DNA of 38,338 nt, taken from assembly GCA_036378435.1 (NCBI GenBank), contig DASUWK010000073.1:1-38338 (forward strand). The letters are read 5' to 3'. Below, in pieces: positions 14,802 through 21,994 of this stretch (the stretch's first letter is position 1; the number at the start of each line of letters is the position of its first letter). The position numbers and the translations under genes were made by a program. Origin of the DNA: DASUWK01 sp036378435 (GTDB lineage: Bacteria > Chloroflexota > Dormibacteria > Dormibacterales > Dormibacteraceae). Below the pieces are notes generated by a model. The model was not told where the DNA came from. It ran no database searches and saw only the letters and a program-made list of their open reading frames with translations.

Positions 14802-14897
14802 GGACCCGGGGTCCCGATGTCGAGAAATGTTGGGCAACGCGCACGTTGCGCCTCACTCGACGGGAGCCAGCCGGATACTACCCATCGGGCGCGCCGC

Positions 14898-16652
14898 CTA
14901 TTCCTTTTTCGGCTCCGGTTTGAGCGCCAGCCCGAGCTCGTCGAGCTGGGCCTTGTCCACCTCGCTCGGCGCATCGAACAGCAGGTCGAGCATGGACTGG
15001 GTCTTGGGGAAGGCGATGACGTCGCGGATGTTGTCCGTGCCGGCCAGCATCATCACGATCCGGTCGAGCCCCGGCGCGATGCCGCCGTGCGGCGGGACGC
15101 CGTACTCGAAGGCTTCCAGCAGGTGGCCGAAGCGGCCCTGGATCTGCTCGTCGGGCAGCCCGAGGATCTGGAAGACGCGCTCCTGCAGCGCGCGGTCGTG
15201 GATCCGGAGGCTGCCGCTCGCGAGCTCGTAGCCGTTGCAGACGATGTCGTAGGCGTGGGCGCGGACGTCGTAAGGCCGGTCCTCGATGAACGCGAGGTCG
15301 TCTTCCATCGGCCGGGTGAACGGGTGATGGCCGTAAGTCAGCTTGCCCTCGTCGTCCTCGTCGAAGAGGTACATCGGGAAGATCCAGAGGAACCGCCATT
15401 CGCCCTCGCGGATGAGGTTGCGCCGCCGCGCGATCTCGGTCCTGATGATGCCCATGACCTTGGCGGCCCGGCGCGTGCGGTCGGCGGCGACGAGTACCAG
15501 GTCTCCCTCTTTCGCGCCGGTCGCGGCGCGGATGCCCGCGAGCTCCTCGGCGGTCAGGAACTTGTCCAGCGGCCCGGGCAGCCAGGCGAGCCCCTTGCCG
15601 CCGGCGCCCTTGGCGACCACGACCAGCTCGTCGAGCTCGCGGCGCGCGAGGTCGGAGCCGCCGGGCACGGCGAGGCCGCGCACGACCCCGCCCTCGGCCA
15701 GCGCGCTGCGGAAGACCTGCGCCTGCGTGTCCTTCAGCACCTCACCCAGGTCCGCTATCTCCAGCTCGTAGCGGAGGTCGGGCTTGTCGGTTCCATAGCG
15801 GAGCAGCGCCTCCTTCATGTCGAGGCGCGGCCACGGCCGCGCCAGGTCGACGTCGAGGATCTCTTTCCAGAGCCGGCCGATCCAGCCCTCCGCGACCTCG
15901 AACACGTCCTCCTCGTCGCAGAACGACATCTCGAGGTCGAGCTGCGTGAACTCGGCGGCCCTATCCGCGCGGAGGTCCTCGTCCCGCAGGCAGCGGGCGA
16001 TCTGGTAGTAGCGCTGAACGCCCGAGACCATCAGCAGCTGCTTCAGCTGCTGGGGCGATTGCGGCAGCGCATAGAACTTGCCGGGGTAGAGCCGCGAGGG
16101 CACCAGGAAGTCGCGCGCGCCCTCCGGGGTGCTCTTCGTGAGGATCGGCGTCTCGATCTCCCAGAACTCGCGCTCGTCGAAGTACGCGTGCGTCAGCTTG
16201 TTGAGCCGGTGCCGGATGTGCAGGATCTGCTGCATCCGCTCGCGGCGCAGGTCGAGGTACCGATAGCGGAGGCGCACCGTCTCCTCGGGCTCGTCCGGCC
16301 CCTCGACCGGGAACGGCAGAACCTTGCTGCGCGTCAGGACCTCGAGCTCGCTCGCGACAACCTCGACCGCGCCCGTGGTCATGTTCTCGTTCTCGTTGCC
16401 CGGCGGGCGGCGCTCGACAATGCCTTTGACGCGGACGACGAACTCGCTTCTCAGCTCTTCGGCCGCGTCATGCGCAGCCGCGTCACGCGCGGGGTTGAAC
16501 ACGACCTGCACCGGCCCCCAGCGGTCGCGCAGATCGATGAAGATCAGGCCGCCGTGGTCGCGCCGGTGCGCCACCCAGCCGTAGAGCTCGACCTCCTTTC
16601 CGACATCGGTGTCCCGGAGGTCCCCGCACTTGAGGCCGGCGAAGCCGCTCAT
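14898..16652 (-). CDS. aspS: Aspartyl-tRNA synthetase (possibly non-discriminating)
   Basis: A 584-residue bacterial-type AspRS. The N-terminal OB-fold has ELYGWVAHRRDHGGLIF; the core has RYRYLDLRRERM, ETPILTKSTPEGARDFLVPSR, QSPQQLKQLLMVSG, RCLRDEDLRADR, the bacterial GAD insertion, YGHHPFTRP and GIAPGLDRIVMML. His33 in RRDHGG is where E. coli AspRS has leucine (RRDLGS). Histidine here is associated with AspRS that also charges tRNA-Asn, so this enzyme may be non-discriminating. It starts at ATG 16652 in an ATGA overlap with hisS. Confidence 0.97.
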   Translation of the reverse strand: MSGFAGLKCGDLRDTDVGKEVELYGWVAHRRDHGGLIFIDLRDRWGPVQVVFNPARDAAAHDAAEELRSEFVVRVKGIVERRPPGNENENMTTGAVEVVASELEVLTRSKVLPFPVEGPDEPEETVRLRYRYLDLRRERMQQILHIRHRLNKLTHAYFDEREFWEIETPILTKSTPEGARDFLVPSRLYPGKFYALPQSPQQLKQLLMVSGVQRYYQIARCLRDEDLRADRAAEFTQLDLEMSFCDEEDVFEVAEGWIGRLWKEILDVDLARPWPRLDMKEALLRYGTDKPDLRYELEIADLGEVLKDTQAQVFRSALAEGGVVRGLAVPGGSDLARRELDELVVVAKGAGGKGLAWLPGPLDKFLTAEELAGIRAATGAKEGDLVLVAADRTRRAAKVMGIIRTEIARRRNLIREGEWRFLWIFPMYLFDEDDEGKLTYGHHPFTRPMEDDLAFIEDRPYDVRAHAYDIVCNGYELASGSLRIHDRALQERVFQILGLPDEQIQGRFGHLLEAFEYGVPPHGGIAPGLDRIVMMLAGTDNIRDVIAFPKTQSMLDLLFDAPSEVDKAQLDELGLALKPEPKKE

Positions 16653-17908
16653 TCGCCGATCGCCCTCGGCAGGTCGTCCCAGCCGACCTCCCGCTGGTCG
16701 CCCGACGCGAGATCCCGCAGCTGCACGACTCGCCGCGCCGCCTCGGCCGCGTTGAAGATCGCCGCCCACCGTGCCCCGGACTTGCCCGCCGCGCGCATCT
16801 TGGCGCGCAGGCTCCGGTCCGAGTAGTCCACCGCGGTCGGCAGTGCCTCTCTCGCCTTGCGAGCGATGGCCGCAGCCGCCGCCTCCAGCTCGGGGTCGGC
16901 CGGGAGCACCAGCAGCTCCGCCGCGGGCGGAGACTCGACCTGAATGCCCTCGGCCGCCAGCACCTCGAGCGTGCGGTCGACGCCCAGCCCGAAGCCGACG
17001 CCCGGCGTCTCGGCATAGCCGAGCTCGGCTGCAAGCCCGTCGTAGCGCCCGCCGCCGCCGATCGCGTTCTGCGCGCCGCCGAGCGATTCGTGGCGGAACT
17101 CGAAGGTGGTGCGCGTGTAGTAGTCGAGCCCGCGGACCAGGTAGGGGTCCAGCTGGTACTCGATCCCGGCGCTGTCCAGCAGGTCCTGGACGGCGGCGAA
17201 AGCCATCCGGCACTCAGCGCACAGATAGTCGGCGATCCGCGGCGCCCCCTCCCTCAAAGCCGCGTCCTCCTTGCTGTCCAGGATCCGCAGCGGGTTCTGC
17301 TCCAGGCGGCGCTGGCTGTCCGCTGACAGCCGGTCGCGCAGCGGGCGGAAGTAGGCGAGCAGCGCGTCACGGTAGGCCGGCCGGCACTTCGGGTCGCCGA
17401 TCGAGTTGATGTGCAGCGAGATCTGCTTTAGTCCGAGCTCGACGTACCAGGTGTGCGCCACCTCGATCACCTCGGCGTCCAGCGCGGGGGACGCGTCGCC
17501 GATCGCCTCGAGACTGAACTGCTGGTGCTGGCGGTAGCGGCCCTTACCGGGTCGGTCGTAGCGGAACATGGGCGCCAGCATGAACAGCCGGGCCGGCTGC
17601 GCCGCCTGGTTCAGGCCGCCTTCGAAGTAGGCGCGCACGGCCGGGGCGGTGCCCTCCGGCCGCAGCACGACCCAGCGATCTCCGAGGTCCTGGAAGCGGT
17701 ACATCTCCTTCCGGACGATGTCGCTGGACTCCCCCGCGCCCCGCTCGGCGATCTCGATCGGCTCCAGGATCGGGGTTCGGATCTCCTGGTAGCCGAAGCG
17801 GGTCGCCACCTCTCGCGCCAGGCCCTCGGCGAAGTACCAGGGTCCGAACTCCGCCGGGAGAAGGTCGCGCATCCCGCGGACGGCCTTCACCGCGGATTTG
17901 GGGGCCAT
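16649..17908 (-). CDS. hisS: Histidyl-tRNA synthetase
   Basis: A 419-residue class II HisRS of normal length: AVRGMRDLLP at the N-terminus, IRTPILEPIEIAERG, VVLRPEGTAPAVRAYFE, motif 2 FRYDRPGKGRYRQHQQF, the histidine-binding VRGLDYYTRTTFEF, GGGGRYDGL, motif 3 GFGLGVDRTL and a C-terminal anticodon domain. The ATG at 17908 was chosen over an upstream start (17944) because homology begins here. TACACT at 17920-17915 lies 6 nt before it, so the mRNA may be leaderless. It is translationally coupled to aspS and divergent from the VOC gene with only 34 bp between. Confidence 0.97.
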   Translation of the reverse strand: MAPKSAVKAVRGMRDLLPAEFGPWYFAEGLAREVATRFGYQEIRTPILEPIEIAERGAGESSDIVRKEMYRFQDLGDRWVVLRPEGTAPAVRAYFEGGLNQAAQPARLFMLAPMFRYDRPGKGRYRQHQQFSLEAIGDASPALDAEVIEVAHTWYVELGLKQISLHINSIGDPKCRPAYRDALLAYFRPLRDRLSADSQRRLEQNPLRILDSKEDAALREGAPRIADYLCAECRMAFAAVQDLLDSAGIEYQLDPYLVRGLDYYTRTTFEFRHESLGGAQNAIGGGGRYDGLAAELGYAETPGVGFGLGVDRTLEVLAAEGIQVESPPAAELLVLPADPELEAAAAAIARKAREALPTAVDYSDRSLRAKMRAAGKSGARWAAIFNAAEAARRVVQLRDLASGDQREVGWDDLPRAIGE

Positions 17909-17914
17909 CCGGCA

Positions 17915-17920
17915 AGTGTA
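17915..17920 (-). promoter_or_regulatory. Possible -10 element for leaderless hisS-aspS mRNA
   Basis: TACACT reads on the minus strand, ending 6 nt before the hisS ATG at 17908. Transcription would start about at the ATG. No ribosome binding site lies between, which fits leaderless initiation. No convincing -35 is seen at 16-18 nt. The whole divergent intergenic region is 34 bp. Confidence 0.35.
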
Positions 17921-17942
17921 TTGAGTACGCTCGGGCCGACCC

Positions 17943-18569
17943 ATGGCCGCTGAGCTGCGGTTTCAGTATGCGCGGCTGACGGTGGGCAGCCCCGTCGCGG
18001 GCTTCTATCGCGGACTCGGCTTCGACGTGGACGGGACGGCCGTCCAGGTCGGGGAAACGGTGCTCGAGTTCAGCGAGACCGGCGGCGGCGCCTTCCACCA
18101 CTTCGCCTTCCTCGCGCCGGGTAACCGATTCGACGCGGCGTACCGGTGGGCGCGCGAGCGCGTCGACGTGCTCCGGCAGCCCGGCACCGGCCGCGATGTC
18201 TTCGACTTCGACTTCTGGGATGCCCGGGCCTTCTACTTCCACGACCCGGCGGGCGACATTGCCGAGGTCATAGCCCACCGCGGGCTCGAAGATTCGGACG
18301 CGAGCGGGGATTTCTCCCCGCTGGAGATCGTGGGGCTGTCCGAGCTGATGCTGGTCGGGGATCCGGCCGCGCTGGCCCGGCAAATCCCGCTGCCGCTGTG
18401 GGCCGGCGACGTCGGCGGTCTGGCCTTCATCGGCCGGAAGGCGCGGACCTTGATCCTGGCCGCCAGAGGACGGCCGCTGCTGCCCTTGGGCCGCCCGGCC
18501 GAGACGCATCCGGCGGAGGTCGTGCTCGAGCGGCCCGGTGAGCAGCCGCTACGCTTCACCCATGGCTGA
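17943..18569 (+). CDS. VOC-family (glyoxalase-fold) protein
   Basis: A 208-residue protein with the vicinal oxygen chelate fold: LRFQYARLTVGSPVAGFYRGLGF opens the first beta-alpha-beta unit. HHFAFLAPG and FYFHDPAGDIAEVIAHR supply the usual metal-ligand positions. A second half (SPLEIVGLSELMLVGDP, LAFIGRKARTLI) looks like a diverged second module. The substrate is unknown. It is one of three plus-strand genes, divergent from hisS. Its stop overlaps the start of the TfoX_N gene by 8 nt, so the two form a small operon. Confidence 0.8.
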   Translation: MAAELRFQYARLTVGSPVAGFYRGLGFDVDGTAVQVGETVLEFSETGGGAFHHFAFLAPGNRFDAAYRWARERVDVLRQPGTGRDVFDFDFWDARAFYFHDPAGDIAEVIAHRGLEDSDASGDFSPLEIVGLSELMLVGDPAALARQIPLPLWAGDVGGLAFIGRKARTLILAARGRPLLPLGRPAETHPAEVVLERPGEQPLRFTHG

Positions 18570-18996
18570 GCCTGGATCCCGCGAACGAGTGCTCGAAGCG
18601 CTGAAGCCGCTCGGGCTGGTCATGGCGCGCCCTGAACTGGGCGGGACGGGCCTGCTGCTGAACGGGTCGGTGTTCGGTGTCCTCCACAGCGGGCTGGTCT
18701 ACCTCAAGGTCGACAAGAAGCAGCGCGAGGAGTACCACGAGGCCGGTATGCGGCCGCTCGAGCCGCGACCCAGGCAGAAGCTGGACGCGTTCCTGCAGGT
18801 GCCGCTGGCCATCGTCGAGGACGACGCGAAGCTCCTCGAGCACGCCGCGCGGGCTGCGGGCCGCCCGGTGCCCAAGACCCCTCCGGCGCCGCGTCGCGGC
18901 GCCACCACCCCGCCAGGTGCGGAGGAGCCCTCCCCGGCTCAGCCTTCCAAGCCCGCGCGCACCGCGCGCGCCAAGCCGGCCAAGACCAAGGAGTAG
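18562..18996 (+). CDS. TfoX N-terminal domain protein
   Basis: A protein of 144 residues. Residues 1-95 match the TfoX_N domain: a helix (SRERVLEALKPLG), a strand pair with GGTGLLLNGSVFGVLHSG, LVYLKVDKKQREEYHEAG, and a C-terminal LDAFLQVPLAIVEDD. The rest is a Pro/Ala/Lys-rich, probably unstructured basic tail. The C-terminal DNA-processivity half of proteobacterial TfoX is absent, so a competence role is not implied. The ATG at 18562 overlaps the VOC stop; a GTG at 18538 is an alternative. Its stop is 1 bp from the convergent metallo-hydrolase stop. Confidence 0.78.
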   Translation: MAEPGSRERVLEALKPLGLVMARPELGGTGLLLNGSVFGVLHSGLVYLKVDKKQREEYHEAGMRPLEPRPRQKLDAFLQVPLAIVEDDAKLLEHAARAAGRPVPKTPPAPRRGATTPPGAEEPSPAQPSKPARTARAKPAKTKE

Positions 18997-18997
18997 G

Positions 18998-19621
18998 TCA
19001 GAGAAACGGGTTGTAGCGGCGCTCCTGCCCGATCGTGGAGGCCGGGCCGTGCCCGCTCAGGACCAGGAATTCGTCCGGGTGCGTCATCAGCTTCGCCTTG
19101 ATCGACTCGAGCAGCAGCGTTCCGTCGGAGTTGTGGAAGTCGCTGCGACCGATCGAGCCGGCGAAGAGAGCGTCGCCTGTGAACAGGTAGTTGGCGATCT
19201 TCAGCGTCACGCCGCCAGGCGAATGGCCCGGCGTGTGCAGCACCTCGAACTCGAGCGACCCCGCCCGGTAAAGCTCGCCCTCGACCAGCGATTCGACCCG
19301 CGGGGCAGCCGGCAGCTCGATCGGGATCCGGCGGCGCAGCGGCTTGCCCTCGACGACGACCTCGCGCTCCGCGTCATGGACGGCGACCGGGACGTCGGGC
19401 CACTCCTGCAGCAACCGCACCAGGCCGCCGATGTGGTCGACGTCGGTGTGAGTCAGCAGGATGGCACGGACTTTGGCGCCCTGGCCGCGGGCCTGCTCCA
19501 CGATCAGCTCGGGCTCGAGATGAGCGTCGATGACCACCGCGTCAGCGGTCTCCTCGTCCCGCACCAGGTAGGCGTTGGTTCCCCACTGGGAGTCGGCCGT
19601 GCCCTCGACGTGGAGCTTCAC
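18998..19621 (-). CDS. Metallo-beta-lactamase-fold hydrolase (glyoxalase II-like)
   Basis: A 207-residue MBL-fold protein: YLVRDEETADAVVIDAH, the metal motif LLTHTDVDHIGG, HTPGHSPGGVTLKI, LFTGDALFAGSIGRSDF and a C-terminal LSGHGPAS. The motif reads H58-T-D60-V-D62-H63, so the second histidine of the usual HxHxDH is aspartate. Glyoxalase II-like genes follow rel in many Gram-positives, which supports a hydroxyacyl-thioester hydrolase role, but the substrate is unproven. It starts at GTG 19621 in a GTGA overlap with the rel stop. Confidence 0.88.
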   Translation of the reverse strand: MKLHVEGTADSQWGTNAYLVRDEETADAVVIDAHLEPELIVEQARGQGAKVRAILLTHTDVDHIGGLVRLLQEWPDVPVAVHDAEREVVVEGKPLRRRIPIELPAAPRVESLVEGELYRAGSLEFEVLHTPGHSPGGVTLKIANYLFTGDALFAGSIGRSDFHNSDGTLLLESIKAKLMTHPDEFLVLSGHGPASTIGQERRYNPFL

Positions 19622-21753
19622 GAGGCTTCGCGATTGACCGTGTGCACGTCGCGGACCTGCTCGAGCTTCTCCATCAGCCGCGACAGCTGCGAGAGGGAGT
19701 CGATCTCGACCGTGCAGTCGACGACCGCGGTCCGATCGTCGTAGACGTGCACCTCACAGCTGGACATGTTGACCTTGCTCTCGGCCACCACGGTGGCGAT
19801 GTCTCGCAGCAGTCCGGTGCGGTCCCAGCCCTCGATCTTGATCGCGACCGGATACATCTGCGCGGCCTCCGTGTCCCAGTCCACCGGCACCACGCGCGCG
19901 CGGTCGGGCGCGTTGACCGCGTTCACGCAATCCATGCGGTGGACGGTGACTCCGCGTCCGCGCGTCGTGTAGCCGATGATCGCGTCGCCCGGCACCGGCT
20001 GGCAGCAGGTCGCCACCGTCGTGTGCACGCCGCGCTCCCCCTTCACCAGGACGCGCGCGATCGGCGTGACCTGGGGGATCAGCGGGATGGACTTGAGCAC
20101 GTCCTGCCCGTCGCCCGGCACCAGGGCCATGCGCATGACGACTGAGTGCGGTGACAGGTCGCCGTAGCCGATCGCGGCGAAGAAGTCGTCGACCGACTGG
20201 TACTTGTACGTCTGCGCGATCTCGTCGAGCTTGCCGTCCGGCAGCTGGTTGAGGTTCAACCGGTGCATCCGGTGCAGCTCTTTCTCGAGCAGGTCGCGGC
20301 CCTTGGCGATGTTCTCGTCGCGGCGCTGGCTCTTGAACCACTTGCGGATACGTTCCTTGGCCGACGCGCTCTTGACGAAGCCGAGCCAGTCGCGGCTCGG
20401 ACCGTGACCCGGGGCTTTCGACGTCAGCACCTCGACGATCTCGCCATTGCGGAGCTCGTAGTCCAGCGGGACCATGCGGCCGTTGACCTTCGCGCCGATG
20501 CAGCGGTGCCCGACCTCGGTGTGGATGCGGTAGGCGAAGTCCACCGGTGTCGAGCCGGCCGGGAGGTTGAGCACGTCGCCCTTGGGCGTGAAGACGAAGA
20601 CCTCGTCCTGGAAGAGGTCGACCTTGACCTGGTCCACGAAGCTCTCGGCGTCCTGGACCTCCTTCTGCCACTCCATCAGCAACCGGAGCCAGGAGAGCTT
20701 CTCGTCGAAGCGGTCGTCGCGGCCGCCGCCCTCCTTGTACGACCAGTGGGCGGCGACGCCGAACTCGGCGACCTGGTGCATCTCGCGCGTTCTGATCTGG
20801 ATCTCTATCGGCTCGCCTGAGTGCGAGATGACGGTCGTGTGCAGTGACTGGTAGCCGTTGGACTTCGGCATCGCGATGTAGTCCTTGAAGCGTCCGGGCA
20901 GCGGCTTCCAGAGCGAGTGGACGACGCCGAGGACGCCGTAGCAGTCCTTGATCGAGTCGACCAGGACCCGCATCGCCATCAGGTCGTAGATCTGGGTGAA
21001 GTCCTTCTGGTCGCGCTGCATCTTCTGCCAGATCGAGTAGAAGTGCTTCGGCCTGCCTTCGATGTCGGCGTCGATCTCGATCTTCTCGAGCTCGCGGGCG
21101 AGGATCTCGCGCAGGTCCGCGACCAGCTCCTCGCGCTCGTGCCGGCGGTGCTGGAGCCGCCCGGCGACGTCGCGGTAGGCCTGCGGTTCCAGCTGGCTGA
21201 AAGCGAGGTCCTCCAGCTCCCACTTCACCTGGCCGATGCCGAGGCGATGCGCCAGCGGCGCGTAGATGTCGAGCGTCTCGCGCGCGATCCGCTTGCGCTT
21301 GTGCTCCGGCAGGGCGTCGAGCGTCCTCATGTTGTGGAGGCGGTCGGCGAGCTTGATGAGGACGACGCGGACGTCGTCCGCCATCGCCAGCAGCATCCGG
21401 CGGATGTTCTCGGCCTGGTGCTGCTGGGGGGTCCGGAACGAGATCCGGCCCAGTTTGGTGACCCCAGCCACGAGCCGCGCCACGTCACCGCCGAACTCGC
21501 GCTCCACCTCCTCGCTGGTGAGATCGGTGTCCTCGACGGTGTCGTGGAGGATGGCGGCGATGATCGTGGCGGCGTCGAGATTCAGCTCGGCCAGGATCGA
21601 CGCGACCTCAATCGGATGGTTGACGTACTCCTCGCCCGAAAGCCGCCTCTGGCCGGCATGGGCCTGGGCGGCCACGTCGTAAGCGCGAGAGACCAGCTCC
21701 CGGTCCTTGGGATCGAGGTGCTCGGCGATGCGGACTACTTCTGAGATGGTCAT
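19618..21753 (-). CDS. rel: Bifunctional (p)ppGpp synthetase/hydrolase, RelA/SpoT long form
   Basis: A 711-residue RSH enzyme that makes and degrades the stringent-response alarmone. In order: the HD hydrolase domain (AAILHDTVEDT, VLIKLADRLHNMRTL), the synthetase (FYSIWQKM, YDLMAMRVLV, GRFKDYIAMPKSNGYQSLH, EIQIRT), TGS (VFTPKGDVLNLPAGSTPVDF), a conserved cysteine/zinc-finger-like region (TVATCCQPVPGD) and a C-terminal ACT domain. Both active sites look intact, and RFKD is typical of bifunctional Rel. The ATG at 21753 follows a long leader (about 157 nt from the proposed start site). It is divergent from the HD-GYP gene. Confidence 0.97.
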   Translation of the reverse strand: MTISEVVRIAEHLDPKDRELVSRAYDVAAQAHAGQRRLSGEEYVNHPIEVASILAELNLDAATIIAAILHDTVEDTDLTSEEVEREFGGDVARLVAGVTKLGRISFRTPQQHQAENIRRMLLAMADDVRVVLIKLADRLHNMRTLDALPEHKRKRIARETLDIYAPLAHRLGIGQVKWELEDLAFSQLEPQAYRDVAGRLQHRRHEREELVADLREILARELEKIEIDADIEGRPKHFYSIWQKMQRDQKDFTQIYDLMAMRVLVDSIKDCYGVLGVVHSLWKPLPGRFKDYIAMPKSNGYQSLHTTVISHSGEPIEIQIRTREMHQVAEFGVAAHWSYKEGGGRDDRFDEKLSWLRLLMEWQKEVQDAESFVDQVKVDLFQDEVFVFTPKGDVLNLPAGSTPVDFAYRIHTEVGHRCIGAKVNGRMVPLDYELRNGEIVEVLTSKAPGHGPSRDWLGFVKSASAKERIRKWFKSQRRDENIAKGRDLLEKELHRMHRLNLNQLPDGKLDEIAQTYKYQSVDDFFAAIGYGDLSPHSVVMRMALVPGDGQDVLKSIPLIPQVTPIARVLVKGERGVHTTVATCCQPVPGDAIIGYTTRGRGVTVHRMDCVNAVNAPDRARVVPVDWDTEAAQMYPVAIKIEGWDRTGLLRDIATVVAESKVNMSSCEVHVYDDRTAVVDCTVEIDSLSQLSRLMEKLEQVRDVHTVNREAS

Positions 21754-21765
21754 ACCGGCGCTGGT

Positions 21766-21779
21766 GAAACCCAGGTTTC
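21766..21779. promoter_or_regulatory. Inverted repeat just upstream of rel
   Basis: Arms GAAACC (21766-21771) and GGTTTC (21774-21779) are separated by two bases and lie 13 bp before the rel ATG. In RNA this would be a very tight hairpin, so a protein-binding site is as likely as an RNA structure. No known operator is recognised. Confidence 0.35.
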
Positions 21780-21843
21780 CCCCGCGGACCCTCCTTCCCG
21801 ACGCGGCGCAACATGCGGCGGCGACTGGATCATCGACTCAACC

Positions 21844-21862
21844 GGGGCGGCCAAGCCGCCCC
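21844..21862. repeat. GC-rich hairpin (REP-like) in the rel/HD-GYP intergenic region
   Basis: A perfect 8 bp stem, GGGGCGGC (21844-21851) with GCCGCCCC (21855-21862), and loop CAA. There is no U tract on either side, so it is not an ordinary terminator. It resembles short palindromic dispersed repeats of GC-rich genomes, but only one copy is seen in this window. If rel starts at the proposed promoter, the hairpin is in its leader. Confidence 0.55.
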
Positions 21863-21916
21863 TACGCGCAACGCGACTGATTTCTCTCATCTGGTGATCG
21901 CCCCAGAGGGGCACCA

Positions 21917-21944
21917 AGTTTATTCATCCCCACGCGTCTTTCAA
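21917..21944 (-). promoter_or_regulatory. Candidate rel promoter
   Basis: On the minus strand, TTGAAA (21944-21939) and TAAACT (21922-21917) are separated by 16 nt, matching the sigma-70 consensus at five and four of six positions. The predicted start is near 21910, giving a leader of about 157 nt with at least two hairpins. It partly faces the HD-GYP promoter, which lies 13 bp further on. Confidence 0.5.
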
Positions 21945-21956
21945 TTCAGACCATGC

Positions 21957-21985
21957 CCGACACCGCCGCAGGGCGTCAGTACAAT
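21957..21985 (+). promoter_or_regulatory. Candidate promoter of the HD-GYP gene (near-leaderless)
   Basis: CCGACA (21957-21962), 17 nt spacer, TACAAT (21980-21985). The -10 matches TAnAAT well and the spacing is ideal. The predicted start, near 21992, is only about 3 nt before the ATG at 21995, so the mRNA would be nearly leaderless. This also argues against the in-frame ATG at 21953. Confidence 0.55.
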
Positions 21986-21994
21986 GGCGCCGCC

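Noticed and set aside
21953..21994. Upstream ATG for the HD-GYP gene (14 more residues)
   Set aside because: It lies inside the predicted promoter (CCGACA-17-TACAAT), and its 14 residues are polar and unrelated to the membrane N-terminus.
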